Assembly (NCBI GenBank): GCA_000697335.1
Contig: JNEM01010510.1
Location: forward strand, 1-62,848
Source of the DNA: Conidiobolus incongruus B7586
Lineage: Eukaryota; Entomophthoromycota; Entomophthoromycetes; Entomophthorales; Conidiobolaceae
DNA: 62,848 nucleotides
Direction of reading: 5' to 3'
The translations under genes and the position numbers were made by a program. This document shows positions 12,133 through 25,285 of the stretch, in pieces (positions within the stretch are counted from its first letter, which is position 1; each line of letters starts with the position of its first letter). The notes under the pieces are model-generated. The model did not search any database and was not told the DNA's origin. It saw nothing but the letters and a program-made list of their open reading frames with translations.

Positions 12133-12496
12133 ATGAATTAAATTAGTTTAGTTCGACTAGATATTAAATACGTTAAAAATTTGGGTAAATTTAATCGCAA
12201 AAAATTACAAGAAAAAATCTATATATAGTGATTACATCCAGTGTTAAATTAATAAGTTAAAGTGGCAATTAGGAAGTTATCAAATCGATGAAAAGTTCTA
12301 CAACAATTGGATGAAGTTAACAGTGTCAAGATAGAGATTTATGATGGTGACTTAGTGAAGCTGAGAGTGCAGAAAGTATGATTATTTATATCAAATATTT
12401 AATGGAATCATATCATGATCACCACTATTACTTTGAATTGAGCCATATAAATCATCATTTGATCAAATCTTAATAGATTTTCAACATGTTTACTAA
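12133..12496 (+). pseudogene. Decayed copy of the 11156 C2-like gene
   Basis: The copy aligns codon by codon with the intact gene from its ATG: codons 7-19 read VRLDIKYVKNLGK against VELHIKYIRNLGK. Codon 3 is TAA and a further stop follows IYI near 12225. Later stretches still match in shifted frames: KIEIYDGDL (near 12330) against TIEIYDGDL, and YHDHHYYFELS (near 12416) against YEHEQFYELG. The last third ends with two stops near 12471. It is therefore a dead duplicate of a host gene with several stops and at least one frame change. The similarity covers the full gene length, and as the parent has no intron, the copying route (tandem duplication or retrocopy) cannot be told. Confidence 0.85.
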
Positions 12497-14398
12497 TATC
12501 ATAGAAATATATGATTATTTTTTATGTATATCATATAAAATAAATAAGTTTGATCAATTAAAAACTCGTTAATAAATTTGTTGATATTATGGTAACTTAT
12601 AATGCTTTATTACAATAAATACAATCCTAATAAGATTGACTATATAACTAAGTCTCAAAATTTTTATTTTAACGTCTAATGTCATCAAATTAATATATAG
12701 CTTCAATTTATAGTTAATCATTTAATATTGTTAATTATTATTTTAATATTCTCTTTTCATCATTTATCAACTTTAAATTAATTTTAATTATTAATTATAA
12801 ATATATTATTGAAGAGAACGATTAAAAGTTGAATCGTAACTATTCAATAATCTTTATCCCAACTCTTATATTCAATGTAAATATTATTTAAATATTGTCT
12901 CATTATTGGTAAAGCTCATTTTATGAGTTTATTAAAAGTATTCTCTACAATATAACGATTATCAATATACCTTGTATCCATTGGAGTGTCTAAAATACAA
13001 AGCAAGAAAAGCTTTAAAGAAAAAAAAATTATATATTATAAATAAACTTCATCATATAAATAATTATATATTAATTATTCCTTATTTTATATCAACAGAA
13101 ATGTAGAGTGCTGGTACGAAAGTACTAAGAGAGAAAATAGCAATATTTGAGAATTATTTTATTATTCTTTTTATATATTAATAATTAATGAAATGATTTA
13201 AGTATTTGACTTTTTATTGAAGATAAATCCTATGAAATGTAATTTGGTATTGTTGTTATTAGCTGTAAGAGTCCAGGAATTTATTTAGTAACAATTCATT
13301 ATAAAAACATGAGGCCAAATATACTATAAATATTTAAATGATATATTAGTTAAAATTATTTCTGGACAAAAAAAACTGAGTATATGTTTTATCTGGTTTA
13401 ATAATGCATCAAAATTGAGGAATAATCCATATAATCCTGAGTAATATAATATGAGAATTAAAAAAGATGTTATAATATAATTGAAATTTCATTATTAATT
13501 TTCAACATGCTTAGTATATTATTAAATAAAGTTGATTGATACCAATTGTATACACCTATTGAAAGATAAAATATTTTTGAAATTTGTTATGGTAAATAAA
13601 TAAATTAATAATTAAGAACATAATTGATATTGTCAAATAAAATAGTATGAACTAATGTTTTAACTCGAATATATATCTAACAATAATTAGTATTTGATGA
13701 ATTTTTGTTATTAGGAATATAAGAAATAGTTAATGATTTCGATTGATCATATGAAAATATTTAACCAGTTACTATTAGTGTTAAATAGATGCTACTGAGT
13801 TTCCAAACAATTCTTTCAAAAAATTGTTGATTAATGTGACATCATTTTGAAATAAATCATCTCATCGAATTGGTGAAAAATGAAAAATATTAATGTTTTA
13901 ATAAAAAATATTATCATCAAAATTAATTCACATAATTTACCCTTTGTTTTCAAAAATAAATAAAAAATTTGTTGACATAATAATATGGAATCTGTGTAAT
14001 GATTTAATAATTTGACCCATAAGCAAATTAATTAAATTTAATGAAGTTAAATTTGTATAAATACTTCCGTTCATCAAGTTGACTTAGATTTTAATCACAC
14101 ATTCCAGTTACCTTAATCAATCATCATTGATAATTCTATTTTTCCCAATATTATCTAAATTTTAATATTTAAATATTGTGCTATTTATTCAATTATAATT
14201 TAAGTATATTCATCTCATATCGTAATTATTTTTGTAAACTGTATTTTTTAATTTGTTGGTTTTTTTATTGAGGATAGGATTTACTTGGTTTTATAGGTAA
14301 ATATTATTACTTGGATTTTAAAATTTTCGTTTATAGTTATTATTTTTAGTCCTGATTTCCTCTTTAATAATTAAACCAATTTATACCGTTTTAAGGTT
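12497..14398. other. AT-rich intergenic DNA, no gene seen
   Basis: About 1.9 kb between the pseudogene and EAF1. No frame with similarity and no exon chain could be built. Confidence 0.6.
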
Positions 14399-17300
14399 AT
14401 GATTAGTAAAGAGTAATAGCTTATAAATTAAATACTTTATATTTTATTTACATATATAAAATAGAATCCTCCTCCAAAGGCTAACCCTTTTACGAGAGGA
14501 ATTGGACCAGGTGATGGAATTCGTTAATAACCCGGAATGCCTTTTAATAGACGATGAAGAAATCAATTCTGAAATTGATTCGATTCAGCTTAATTTTAGA
14601 GTAATTCATTATTATAGTATATATATATATATTATCACACTAATTAACAAATATTTTATTAGAAATGCAAAAAAATAAAGCTCGGAAAACATAGAGAAAT
14701 GCCTGTTCAGGTAACTATATACAGAGTATATAAGTTGAGCTGACAAATTAATATATCATATAGTCAGAGGAACCAATTAATGCTCTACCACATATTCCTC
14801 CTAGAGTGATATCTGATTATCCTCATGACTTCAATGATAGCTTACATCACAATTCTACATCGTCACCTTATCCAACTGTTCATTCTATGCTAGAAACAAA
14901 ACTTCAAAAATTAAAGAATAAATGCAAGAAAAAATCCCTGCATCACTCCAAAGATCCCAAATCGAGATTATCTAAAGGTTCAGAAAACATATTTGATTTG
15001 GAAAAATCAGCTAGTTTTAAGCCAAAGATATCTTTACAGGATGCCAATACCATTCATTCAAAAATTTCTCAGCTTCGAACCTCAGGAAATTGGTCATTGG
15101 GACAAAAGAATCCATTTTTCGATCCACCACGTCCCAAAACTCATTGGAATTATTTGCTTGATGAAATGGAATTAATGTACGTAGATTTTACAGAAGAAAA
15201 AAAGTGGAAAAAAGTAGTGGCAATGATATTGGCACATGAAGCAAAGAAATGGCATGGGATTGAAGATAAATCCACTATTTGCATTGTTCCTGGCCGTAAA
15301 AAATCCCAAAATCGTCCATTTTCCATTTCTAACCATTTTGCTCCCCTAAGCTATCAAGACCATTATTACATGTCATTATATGAACATGATATATTTGATT
15401 ACAGTGATATACCTATCAATAGCGGTGAAAATATATCTTCTATGAATGTAAGCGTTAAGGCTGAGCCAAATGATCTATTAGATTCTTTCAACTCGAATTC
15501 GCAACAATCTCAATCAACTATCACTACGAGCGTTCTTCCAACTGAAAGTATACCTAATCAAGGATCTATTAATCCTGCATCGATTGCACCACCTATTGCT
15601 ATTAAGCCAACTAGAGAAGAGAAGATAAATAATATTGACCTACCATTGTACGCATTTAATCCAAATCCAGGAAATGATCTATATATGAATCCTATTCACA
15701 CCGATTATCTTTTTCCTGCCAATCCTTCTTTTATTCGCTACCCATTGCAAGAGGAACCGATAGGATTTGATGGTTTACTTTCATCCTCTGATTCCGAAGA
15801 TAATCGTAAAGAGGTATCTCCTCCAGCTTCACCACTCACACATCCTTTTATGTCGTCAACAAGCATCCCAGACTTGGAAGAATCATCTACATCAACTCAC
15901 ATTGATGCAAAATCCAAAATTTCACTTCCTGCCAAACGAGGATGGGATTCCAGTTTGGATTCTCTCTTGTTGAAACTGGTGAGCATATTTTCATCTAACT
16001 GGAATTTGATTGCTGAAACAATTAACAGTCGGGTTTCTCGTCATTTATCAAAAACTCCTGCGGAGTGTTCTAGTCGATTTGGAATTTTATCTCAGATAGC
16101 ATTACCATCACATACAAAAGATATTTATAGGGGCAATTTGTTAAAATCCGATATCTATCAAAGATCGAATGCATTAGATACTAATCCAGATAAGAGAGAC
16201 AGCAATTTTATCGAATTGATTAAAAAATATGGATTACGAAGCAATAAAGTTAAGGTGGAGTCACAGTCAACCAAAAATGGAACTCTCCATGAAACTCATG
16301 AGACGCTTGAGAAAAACTCAAGCTTATCAAATCCTATGGAAATGTCTATAAGAAAATCAGACATCGATCGTCAACTTAAAGCTGCTCAGCAACAATTCCA
16401 GCGTTCATCCAATCCAATTGTCCAAGCTCAGTTTTTCTCACAAATTCCCACTGTTCAACAACCTGCTGCTAATGGCGCTGATCAAGCCACTGGTAACCCC
16501 ACTCAGCAAATTCCTATACGTGTTCAACCAAATATGGCCGCTGGCTCTTATGTTCGTCCTGTTCCTCATCTGGGTATCAACCATGGAAGACCTCTTGTTC
16601 TACCCCCTCGATCCGTCCCAGCCAATTGGCCCAATCAGCCGCCAGCGAATTTACCCAATCCTACATTAAATGTCAATGCTAATCCTACTGTTAACTCTAA
16701 TCCAAATCCAAATCCTGTACAAAATCCACCTCAGAACCCAGCCACAAATCCCGTACAAAACCCAGCTGCTAATCCCAATGTTGCTCAACAGCCACAGGCA
16801 ATGAACGTTCCCAATAACACAATTCCAATAAATCCCTATCCTAATGCAGCAGGATTGGCCAGAATTCCCATGCAAAGTCAATTTACCCCAGATCAGCTTC
16901 AATACATGATTAGTAATAATATGATGCCAGGAATCAGACCTGGAATGAATATTACTCCTGCTCATCTTGCAGCCTATATGAGCCAATTTGGAAGAATTAA
17001 TAATCCATTGATGAATACGATGGGTCAGCAGAATCCTGCGGTCAATACTCCCAATCTTGCCCAAAATGGTAATCCTTCAACACCTCAACAAGGACGTCCT
17101 GCAATGGCCCAGCAGATCAATCCTCAAGCCATTCAACTTTGGAGATTATTTATTTCGGGTCGCTTACCTAACCCAACGCCCACTCAAATGACTATTATCC
17201 AACAAATCCAGCTTATTAGTCAGAGGCGCCTTCAAAACGAGATCCAAGCTTTATCATTACAAGGAATGCGTCCCAATATGTCTAGAGCCACACCCGAAGT

Positions 17301-17484
17301 GAAAGTACCTATGGATCGAGCCAATTTGTCTAATATATCTATGCAGAATAATGGTGAAGTCAAACCAAATGTAAACACTGCTAATCCTGGTATCGTTCCA
17401 ATGAATAATTTACAGAATAACCAAAATGTCACACCTATGAATAATAATGGTACTCCTAATATAAATGTAAATATGCCTAATTAA
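14399..17484 (+). CDS. EAF1: Chromatin modification protein Eaf1/Vid21, scaffold of the NuA4 histone acetyltransferase
   Basis: Four exons join in phase: 14399-14412, 14465-14600, 14663-14710 and 14764-17484, giving 972 residues. The first three are small and easily missed; the start MISKEILLQRLTLLREELDQ forms a leucine-rich helix. An HSA domain lies at about 193-230 (THWNYLLDEMELMYVDFTEEKKWKK), known to bind actin and Arp4 in NuA4 and p400-type proteins. A Myb/SANT domain lies at about 456-510 (GWDSSLDSLLLKLVSIFSSNWNLIAETIN, then TPAECSSRF). The last 430 residues are Gln/Asn/Pro-rich, as in fungal Eaf1 tails, with PN/NP-type repeats near 630-660. The order HSA, SANT, low-complexity tail, without a Snf2 ATPase, identifies Eaf1/Vid21 rather than Swr1 or Ino80. 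It acts in the nucleus by holding NuA4 subunits together. Confidence 0.9.
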
Positions 17485-18450
17485 TTTTTCGTTTTAATTT
17501 ATTAATCTTTTTTTAAATTTTAGCAGCAGTAATACCTATTCATTAGGCATACGATGTATGTTTCGTTTGCCAGTGAGTATTGGGAATTTGTAAAAATTAT
17601 ATAATAGCAAATCTTGAATTTAATGTAATGGCTGAACTATTGAAGTGTGCTTAATACACACTTAATAGCATAAATGATGCTTAAACCTGGTAATTTGTTC
17701 AGACTTGTAATGACCAAATTATAAATAATATTTTTTGCAAATATTGAAATCATATAAAGTGAATATTATTTTATCTAATTATCAATATAAGCAATAAATT
17801 GAGAATCTATATTGAATTAGGAGCTAATTCAAATAAATCATTGTATAGCTTTATCATATTCATCTAACATCTTTATTATAATTCCTAGAATTTTTAGTTT
17901 AATAAATGACCAACTCGAATCATCGTGTTTTGTTTAACAGATATATGGATATACTATGACCTAACTCCCCAATATCTAAATCTTGATTTTTCAGATTCAT
18001 TTTGAAAAATTTATTTGAATACTAATTTGATATATTTACTCTGTCTAATATCAATTATTTTTATATGAAGTTCAATTGATTATTACAATTTTAATTAAAT
18101 TTTATATTCAATACCAAAATTACAATCAATTAAATTATATTATTATTGAATAAAATGGAGCAGGAAAAATTTGAAAAATAGACCAAAACAAGATAGATAT
18201 TATTATAAGTTATATCAAATCATTTTTAATTATATAAGTGCATATCAATTATCTAAATAAATCTTGGCTTATTTTTTAAATCAAATAATAGATATCAATT
18301 CAAGAATTAAATAATTTTATCTTGCTCAGTTTTCAATTATGAATCATGATATCAAATGACAAATTAAGTTGCAAAATATATAATAAATAATAGATTACAA
18401 ATTTAATCCGGTATATTGATATTAGTTAAATTCAATATAATCATTTATTA
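17485..18450. other. Intergenic region between convergent EAF1 and RAV2
   Basis: Nothing recognisable seen in about 970 bases of AT-rich DNA. Confidence 0.6.
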
Positions 18451-19732
18451 TTAATAGGTTTCGTCATTAAAAATAGACAAATTTTCATTAAATTGTACCC
18501 AATCCTCAAAGATATTATTTAAATTCTTGTATAATTGACTTAAATTGGGATGATGAACCTTAATGGTTAATTTTTCTAAGATATCAATGGGTTGATTTTG
18601 ATAATAGCTATAACAAAATTTTATAGTTAATAAATATTAAGTTAAATCCTACAGCTGATTTACCTATGTTCTTTAGTGGATGGTGTGTTGGATCGTTTTA
18701 GAGTGTTTGCTAAAGAAAATCCGGAGGAGCTACTAGAGTCTGAAATAAGTTTATAATGAATTAATTCAATGATAATTTCGCCATCGATCATATAATATTG
18801 AATAATCAAATCATTAGGTAATTCTGGGGTAATAATCTATATATTAGAGAAAATAATTTAATATAATGTATGGTTCATATATAAAACGAAATACCTTTGG
18901 ATCACAGTAAAATTCAGGGAATAAAAATTGATTACTAGGAGATTTGAATTGGTTTAAAATTTGTTTTAATTTATTAATGACACCATCTACAAACTAAATA
19001 TGAAGAATTACTAACAATATATGAATATAAATAAATTAAATTACGTTAGTAGTATCATACAAGGTATTTAAATTGGTATTAAATTCTATTGTGTCTAATA
19101 ATTTTAGAATATGAATTTCAATCAAATTAAGCTAAATAGTAAGATTAATATATATTGGATTAAGTAATTAAAGATGTATTACTTGCTGTAACCTATATTT
19201 TATTCCTTTTGTTAAAAATATCTGGAATAAATGTTTTCTATTGAAAATATTCATTTGAGCTATTAAATCCTAAAGTATTATTTAGATATAAAATATATTG
19301 ACATATCAATAATTTTTACCATTTGCTCAATATTAGAAGAAGAAACGGTAATATTTCCTTTAACATTAGAATTTCTAAAAAAGAACAATTGTATGAATAA
19401 TAAATAAATTATTTACAAAATATAAATTACTCTTCCATTTCGAAATTTAATTTAATTTGTTGAGGAGGAGGTAAACCACCTAAAAATTGGTTATATATAT
19501 AAGCAAAACAATAACGTCATTTAAATGTATACTCTTTCTCAATATTCCATGATTAAATGGTGTATTTAATTCTTTATTTAATTTTTTAACTAATTGAGGC
19601 AATTGAAATTGAATCATGTGTTCCAATTCTATATTCTATGGATTAAAGTTAAAATATAAATAGTAAATAATAATATAATATTTAAAATTGTACCATTTGA
19701 TTGATTTCTTTTTCAATTAAAGATGCCACCAT
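18451..19732 (-). CDS. RAV2: RAVE complex subunit Rav2 / Rogdi protein
   Basis: Nine exons join in phase on the minus strand: 19732-19694, 19635-19533, 19479-19431, 19374-19320, 19269-19183, 19131-19045, 18993-18895, 18836-18664 and 18607-18451. They give 282 residues, against about 287 for human ROGDI. Family hallmarks are seen in order: an early helix (IEKEINQMNIELEHMIQFQLPQLVKKL), SGLPPPQQ, the beta hairpin VKGNITVSSSNIEQMDL, FNRKHLFQIFLTKGIKYRLQQ, TPELPNDLIIQYYMIDGEIIIELIHYKLI, and a final helical stretch. Rav2 works with Rav1 and Skp1 to reassemble V-ATPase V1 and Vo sectors on endosome and vacuole membranes. None of its exons is long enough to stand out as an open frame. Divergent from UTP4. 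Confidence 0.88.
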
Positions 19733-20059
19733 GATGCTGATAAGATTTATAAACTATGGATATTTTTAACAATTGAATTTTTCTATAGATATATTCATAT
19801 TTGTTTGCTTGACTGTGAAATATAATTTCAATTGAAATATCATTAAAAATAAAATTATGGGAAATTAAGTAATATACAAGTTAAATAATTTAGATTGAAT
19901 AGAACTTTAAAGTATATATTTATTTCTATGTTGTAATAAATTCAATATGATATAGCCAAGCTTTTTATCATTCAAGGTGAAATTTTCTAAAAATTTGAAT
20001 TTGAATTATTGATATATTCACTTAAAAATGTTTATTCAGTTGGAAGTTTTCTCATACTG

Positions 20060-20094
<35 letters not shown>

Positions 20095-20489
20095 TTAAAA
20101 TGTTGCTGAATAATAGGTGAAATTATGAATTCTATTAATTGATATATAATCTTAGTATTAATTTAAATAATTTTTGGTTGTTATATAAAATGTAGGGTAT
20201 ATTTATTTTTACCAAAATGACAGTGTTTTCGAATTTTTGAAGTAGAAAAAATTTAGGGATTACTGGTCCCATAATAGTAAGAAATATAAAAAATTGATAA
20301 ATACAAAATTCACATTTTGATCAAAATCATTATATATAATTTTTAATAGATAGAAAAAATATAGACCATTATACAAAAATAGTTTCAAATTATTAGTATA
20401 ATTTTATTCGCTCTTATATCTTTCTATATATATATATATATATATATTTCAATTTGCGTTTTCTATCTATAAATTTTTGAAATAGAATA
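19733..20489. other. Divergent promoter region of RAV2 and UTP4
   Basis: AT-rich spacer of about 760 bases with two TA repeats (20063-20093 and 20425-20447). The second ends about 40 bases before the UTP4 start and could act as a TATA-like region. No gene seen. Confidence 0.6.
20063..20093. repeat. (TA)n microsatellite
   Basis: About 30 bases of perfect TA repeat; a shorter one of about 23 bases lies at 20425-20447. Confidence 0.9.
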
Positions 20490-23013
20490 ATGAGTTTAAA
20501 AGTACATAGGGCGAGATTTATTGATACGCAGTTGCCAGCTATTACCTCTTTAGCTATTACGCCCGAGTCTTATAAAGATAATCGTTGGTTAGCTGTTGGT
20601 AGAGAAACCGGTATTATTGAGATTTATTCCATTGAAGAAGGAACTGGTGCTTTAAGAAAAGAAAAAGTAAAATACAATCAATATCTTGCTAAACAGCCAT
20701 ACTAATATATTTTATTAATTGTAGCATATTCCAGGTGTTAAGGGAGGTTCTGTTCGTTGTTTAAAATGGTATTATCCAGAGAATGCTAATCAAAAATCAG
20801 AACAACAATTACCAAGATTATTTTCAGCTGGTTTAAACGGATACATCATGGAATGGGATTTGATTAATTTGATTCCAAAATCATGTTTACGTAGCCAAGG
20901 TGGCCCAGTTTGGGACATTTCTATTAATCCTAGAAAGAATCTAATAGCTCTCGCTTGTTACGATTCTTCTGTCAAATTATTTGAAATTACTGAAGTTGGT
21001 TTTGAATTTTTGAAGAGTTTCACTGTTGAAAATGGTAATAAGATCTACTTTACTTTTAGTTTACCTTTCCTTAATATACATTTTTAGCCATGGTTCTTTC
21101 TGTTGATTGGTCCTATGATAGCGCTTATATCGCATGTGGTACTTCTAAAAGTAAAACCCTTATATTAGATTCTGCATCAGGTTTGTTCTTTATTATCATG
21201 ATACTTTTCGTCAACTAATTTCAATCAACAAGGTCGTACCGTTAGCACTATTAAAGTTAGACAGGGAGATAAAACTAGTACTGTCGTATGGAAAGTTAGA
21301 TTTTTACCTGATGGAACTTTGGTTTCTGGTGACTCTTTAGGTTATGTTAACTTTTACGATAGTTTAATGATGACTGAATTATACACATTTTCCAGACATG
21401 AAGCCGATGTTTTAGCACTTGATATCTCTCCTGATGGATCTAGTGTGTTCTCAGCCGGTGTAGATACTTGGGTTGGTCACTATGCCTCAGGAACTGATAT
21501 TAGAGGTATTGCCCATGGTTTTACTTTGAAAGGATTCCAACGCTATCATTCTCATGATATCAATGCTATTTGCTATGATCCTGTATCTAAACAATTATTC
21601 ACTGGTGGTAATGACATTAGGGTAAATCGTGTGCCTGTTGAAATGCTTGGTCATGATGCTCATGCCACTCGTACCGAAACTTTCGACACTTTCAAACACA
21701 TCCATTTAGTTCCTGAACAACGTTTTATTGCTTGTAGATATCCTAACAAATTTCAGATCTGGGAACTTGGAGAAGCCTTGATTCATCCTTCAACTGATAC
21801 ACTCAAACTTACTCCTGCTACTGCATTAGATCTGGTTCAAAACTTCTCTCCTGTCTTAGAAATTCATCCTGCTTCTAATCTTTCCTTTTTATCATCAGCT
21901 ATTAGTCCTTGTGGTTCATGGTTAGCTTTATCTGATGTTGCTAGTTTGCGTCTTTATTATACCAACTGGCAGAAGCCAAGTCATTTCAAGCCTTTTGCTT
22001 CCTCTAAGAGAACTAAATATTCTCAAACTCAGTTAGATAAGTTAGTTCTTGATCAAATTGCACATAAATGTTATAAAAAAGACAAGCCTCAGTTCTTAAT
22101 TCAAAAAGTTCTGGAATTATCTCCCAAGCAATTGAAAAAGCATGGAATTACATCCGGATTCGGTGCCAAATTTATCAAATTTTTGCCTAATCTTGATAGA
22201 ATTTTAATTGTGACCACTGGATCTCAGTTGATCTCATTTGATATCTCATCATGCATCAATGATATTTCTAAACCTGATGGCGAACAAGTTATTAACGATT
22301 TCCAATCTTTAAATATCCTGACTTCTGAATTGAATTCTACTGTTTGTATTACCAATCTTGAAATCAATGGAGATGGAACTTTGGCTGCTGTGTCTACTTC
22401 CGCTAACTCTGTATATTTAATCGATCTTATTACTTTTAGCCAGAAGTTAACTCTACCCACTTTCAAAACGCATCCTGAGCATATTTCATTCCGTCCCAAT
22501 CACTCTGAAATTGTGATTGTTGAAAGGGATCATACTATTTGGGTCTACAATACTGAGAATGCAACTCCCACTGAATGGTCTCAGAAGAATACTACTCAAC
22601 TTCCAAAATCATATCTCGAGTTAGAACCCAAAGCTTCTGGTATTGAATTCAATCCCAATAATGCCAATGATCTCTTAATCTGGGGACCACAATATCTCAT
22701 CAAAGTCCGATTAGATTTACCTGTTGAGCCCAATTCCAGAAACAACCATGAACTTAACTTTTTACGCCGTTTGGATCAAGCTTTAAGTCACGAAAAGAAA
22801 TTGAAAGAAGAAGAAACGGGAGTATTTTTAGGTAAGCGTCGTCTCAACTTAGCCGATAAAGGGAAATGGAATTTCAGAGGAGTTTTCTCTTATAAGCATA
22901 TTGCCCAAGTTGGTTATTTAACAGATGGAGAGCTTGTTATTGTTGAAAGACCTTTCTTTGACGCTTTCGCTAACTTACCTCCTGCTCTTGAAAGAAAAGG
23001 TTATGCTGCTTAA
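20490..23013 (+). CDS. UTP4: U3 snoRNP-associated WD-repeat protein Utp4 (Cirhin)
   Basis: Four exons join in phase: 20490-20666, 20725-21034, 21088-21180 and 21233-23013, giving 786 residues (yeast about 776). The start LKVHRARFIDTQLPAITSLAI is typical of Utp4. It is followed by WD repeats: the first with WLAVGRETGIIEIYS, then RLFSAGLNGYIMEWDL, ALACYDSSVKLFEI, LSVDWSYDSAYIACG, TLVSGDSLGYVNFYD and more in a second propeller. The C-terminus FRGVFSYKHIAQVGYLTDGELVIVERP matches the family ending. Utp4 is part of the t-UTP/UtpA subcomplex of the SSU processome, which binds pre-rRNA early in 18S synthesis in the nucleolus. The first intron carries a yeast-like TACTAAT branch site. Call is firm. 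Confidence 0.95.
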
Positions 23014-23287
23014 TAGACCTAATAATACACCAATTTAGATTTTAAAATAATATAAATTCATATCCTACATTTTATAATTTCTTTAGATTTTATTCCCTTT
23101 ATTTTTTCTTCATTTTTACGTTTTAATTTCGACCAATCAAAATTCTGATAAATATTAATAGTATCCAATGAAAATTTGTCATTCAATTAACTATTTTATT
23201 TTTATCAAACAGAATGACGAAATCAAAATTTTTTTATTATCACCTCTTAAAAATCTTTTTTATTTATTATATATAACAAAATAGTGA

Positions 23288-24193
23288 ATGGGAAATCCGA
23301 TCATGATCCCTAATAATATTCAAGAATTATTTAATCAAAAAAATGCTATTGAAGCTGAAATTATTGAGTATGAACAAGTTTTAATTAAAGTAATATTATT
23401 TTAATAATGCATATTAAACCGTTTAACAATATATTCTAGAATAAAATTGGACTTGATGAACCTCTTGTAGATAGAGAAGGTTTTCCAAGATCCGATATTG
23501 ATATCCCTTCTGTAAGAAGTGCTAGAATTAAAATTATAAGTAATTTAAATTTATTTTTTGATGATTGAAGAATACTAATGGACATCAGGGTTACAAAATG
23601 ATTTGAAGGGAGTTATGAAAGAAATTGAATTAGCTTTACATGAATTTCACTCCAGTAAAAAACAAAATTTAGGTTCAAGGTATATAATTATATAATTTAG
23701 ATTAGTACTAAAATATTGATATGTATTTATTATTTAGTAGATCTCCTTTTGCTCAAGTTAATATGATTCAAATTGATTCACCCGCGTATCAAGCTGTAAA
23801 ACATTTAAACATCAACTATATTATTTTACTAATATAATTCATATTTTTATAGGGACTTAAGCAAGGAGATAAAATAGTTCAAATTGGTGAAATTCATAGT
23901 GGAATAGAAGAACCATTGAAAAAACTCACAGAGTTAGTTCAAAATTCTGAAAATGTAAATATTAAACAAGTTATTTGTATATTAAAAAGATTAATTAATT
24001 CTTTAATAGAAAACTATTTCTTTGGAAGTTTTACGTAAAGACGAAATGATTAAGTTAGAATTAACGCCTACTTACGATTGGGATCAAGATCCTGATTTAC
24101 CAAAGAGTTTGATTGGGTAATTATCGTCATTTATTTGAATTTTTACTTCATATACTAATTATTTTATATAGATGTCGTATACAACCATTATAA
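23288..24193 (+). CDS. NAS2: 26S proteasome assembly chaperone Nas2 / PSMD9 (p27)
   Basis: Seven exons join in phase: 23288-23389, 23440-23539, 23589-23679, 23738-23795, 23853-23954, 24010-24116 and 24172-24193, giving 193 residues. The N-terminal helical region reads NIQELFNQKNAIEAEIIEYE, then EPLVDREGFPRSDIDIPSVRSAR and IRLQNDLKGVMKEIE, the signature of PSMD9. A PDZ domain follows (PFAQVNMIQIDSPAYQAGLKQGDKIVQIGEI). The last exon of 22 bases supplies the conserved end GCRIQPL. Nas2 binds Rpt5 and guides assembly of the proteasome base in the cytosol. An alternative start is the Met at position 6. It lies 274 bases behind UTP4 on the same strand but has no functional link to it. Confidence 0.93.
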
Positions 24194-24640
24194 ATAAATA
24201 TAGTAATTTTCAATATTATTAAGGATTCGTATATATTTTATACTATTTTGATTCAATTTAGAATTCAATGTATCTCAATGTTAAAATTATGACATTACAT
24301 TCTATAAGGAGAGCTTCAATTTGCTAACTGACATTGAAAATTATAATTGCTATTTTAATAAAGATAGATTAATAATTTAAAAATATTCAAATGCAAATCA
24401 TATTAAAAATTATAACATATGATAAGCAATAGATATTGGGAAATAAGTAAATTAGAATAATTGTTAAATATAAATTAAAAGATTGAGGAATAAGAAGAAT
24501 AAAATATAAGAAACACAAGCTTGAATTAGAGAATGTTGATAGAAAAAACTAAAAATATGAAAAAGTGTAGAGTAGAAATTGAAAAGTGAATTTTGTGTAA
24601 AAGTACCAATTATTATAATATCGGTAAAGTTTAATTTTAA
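24194..24640. other. Spacer between NAS2 and tRNA-Gln
   Basis: Nothing recognisable seen; AT-rich DNA of about 450 bases. Confidence 0.6.
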
Positions 24641-24712
24641 GCTCCGCTGGTGTAATGGTTAGCACTCAGGACTTTGAATCCTGCGATCTGAGTTCGATTC
24701 TCAGGCAGAGCT
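24641..24712 (+). tRNA. tRNA-Gln (anticodon UUG)
   Basis: A 72-base cloverleaf without intron. The acceptor strands are GCTCCGC and GCAGAGC (24705-24711), with one C-A mismatch at the fifth pair. The D arm GTGTAATGGTTAGCAC is typical of eukaryotic tRNA-Gln. The anticodon stem is CAGGA/TCCTG around loop CTTTGAA, with anticodon TTG at 24674-24676. The T arm is CTGAG-TTCGATT-CTCAG, containing the B box, and T is the discriminator base. CCA is not encoded, as usual for nuclear genes. A T-rich stretch begins about 20 bases downstream and could end RNA polymerase III transcription. Confidence 0.95.
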
Positions 24713-25285
24713 TGTCATATTGGTTCAATAATTATTTTAATTTTCTTCAATTTTACACCTTATATTTGTAATTCTTATTTTAATTAATTACTAATTTTGT
24801 TCATCTTAGAATTATTATCTGTATATATTTTCATATTGTTGAAACAATAAATTATACGTAATCCGTGTTATAAATATTTAAAAAAAATAATTATATACCT
24901 CGACAATTAAATAATTACAATGTACTCTTATATTTAAATATTATTAAACCTATCAATTCAAAAAACAAGATAATTAACAGTGATTTCCGAATTAAAGGTG
25001 ATTAGAATATGATTCATGCCTTGAAAAAAATATAACTATTATATTTTTCCATTAATTGATCAAAAGTTGCCTCAATATCAAATATAACACACCATTTTGA
25101 ATGATCAATCTAATTTGTAGAACTTAAAAATCAATTGTTGAGCAAAAAATCACAAATTATGAATATTGTAGTTCATTGATCCCACAAATTTTAATTTAAT
25201 AAATGGAAAATGTAAAAATTTTAAATTGTTTGATTGTGTGAATTAATAATTCCCTTTAAAAAATCAGATTAATTATTAATTCAAT
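24713..25285. other. Spacer between tRNA-Gln and NSA2
   Basis: AT-rich DNA of about 570 bases including the presumed NSA2 promoter. No further RNA gene or exon seen. Confidence 0.6.
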
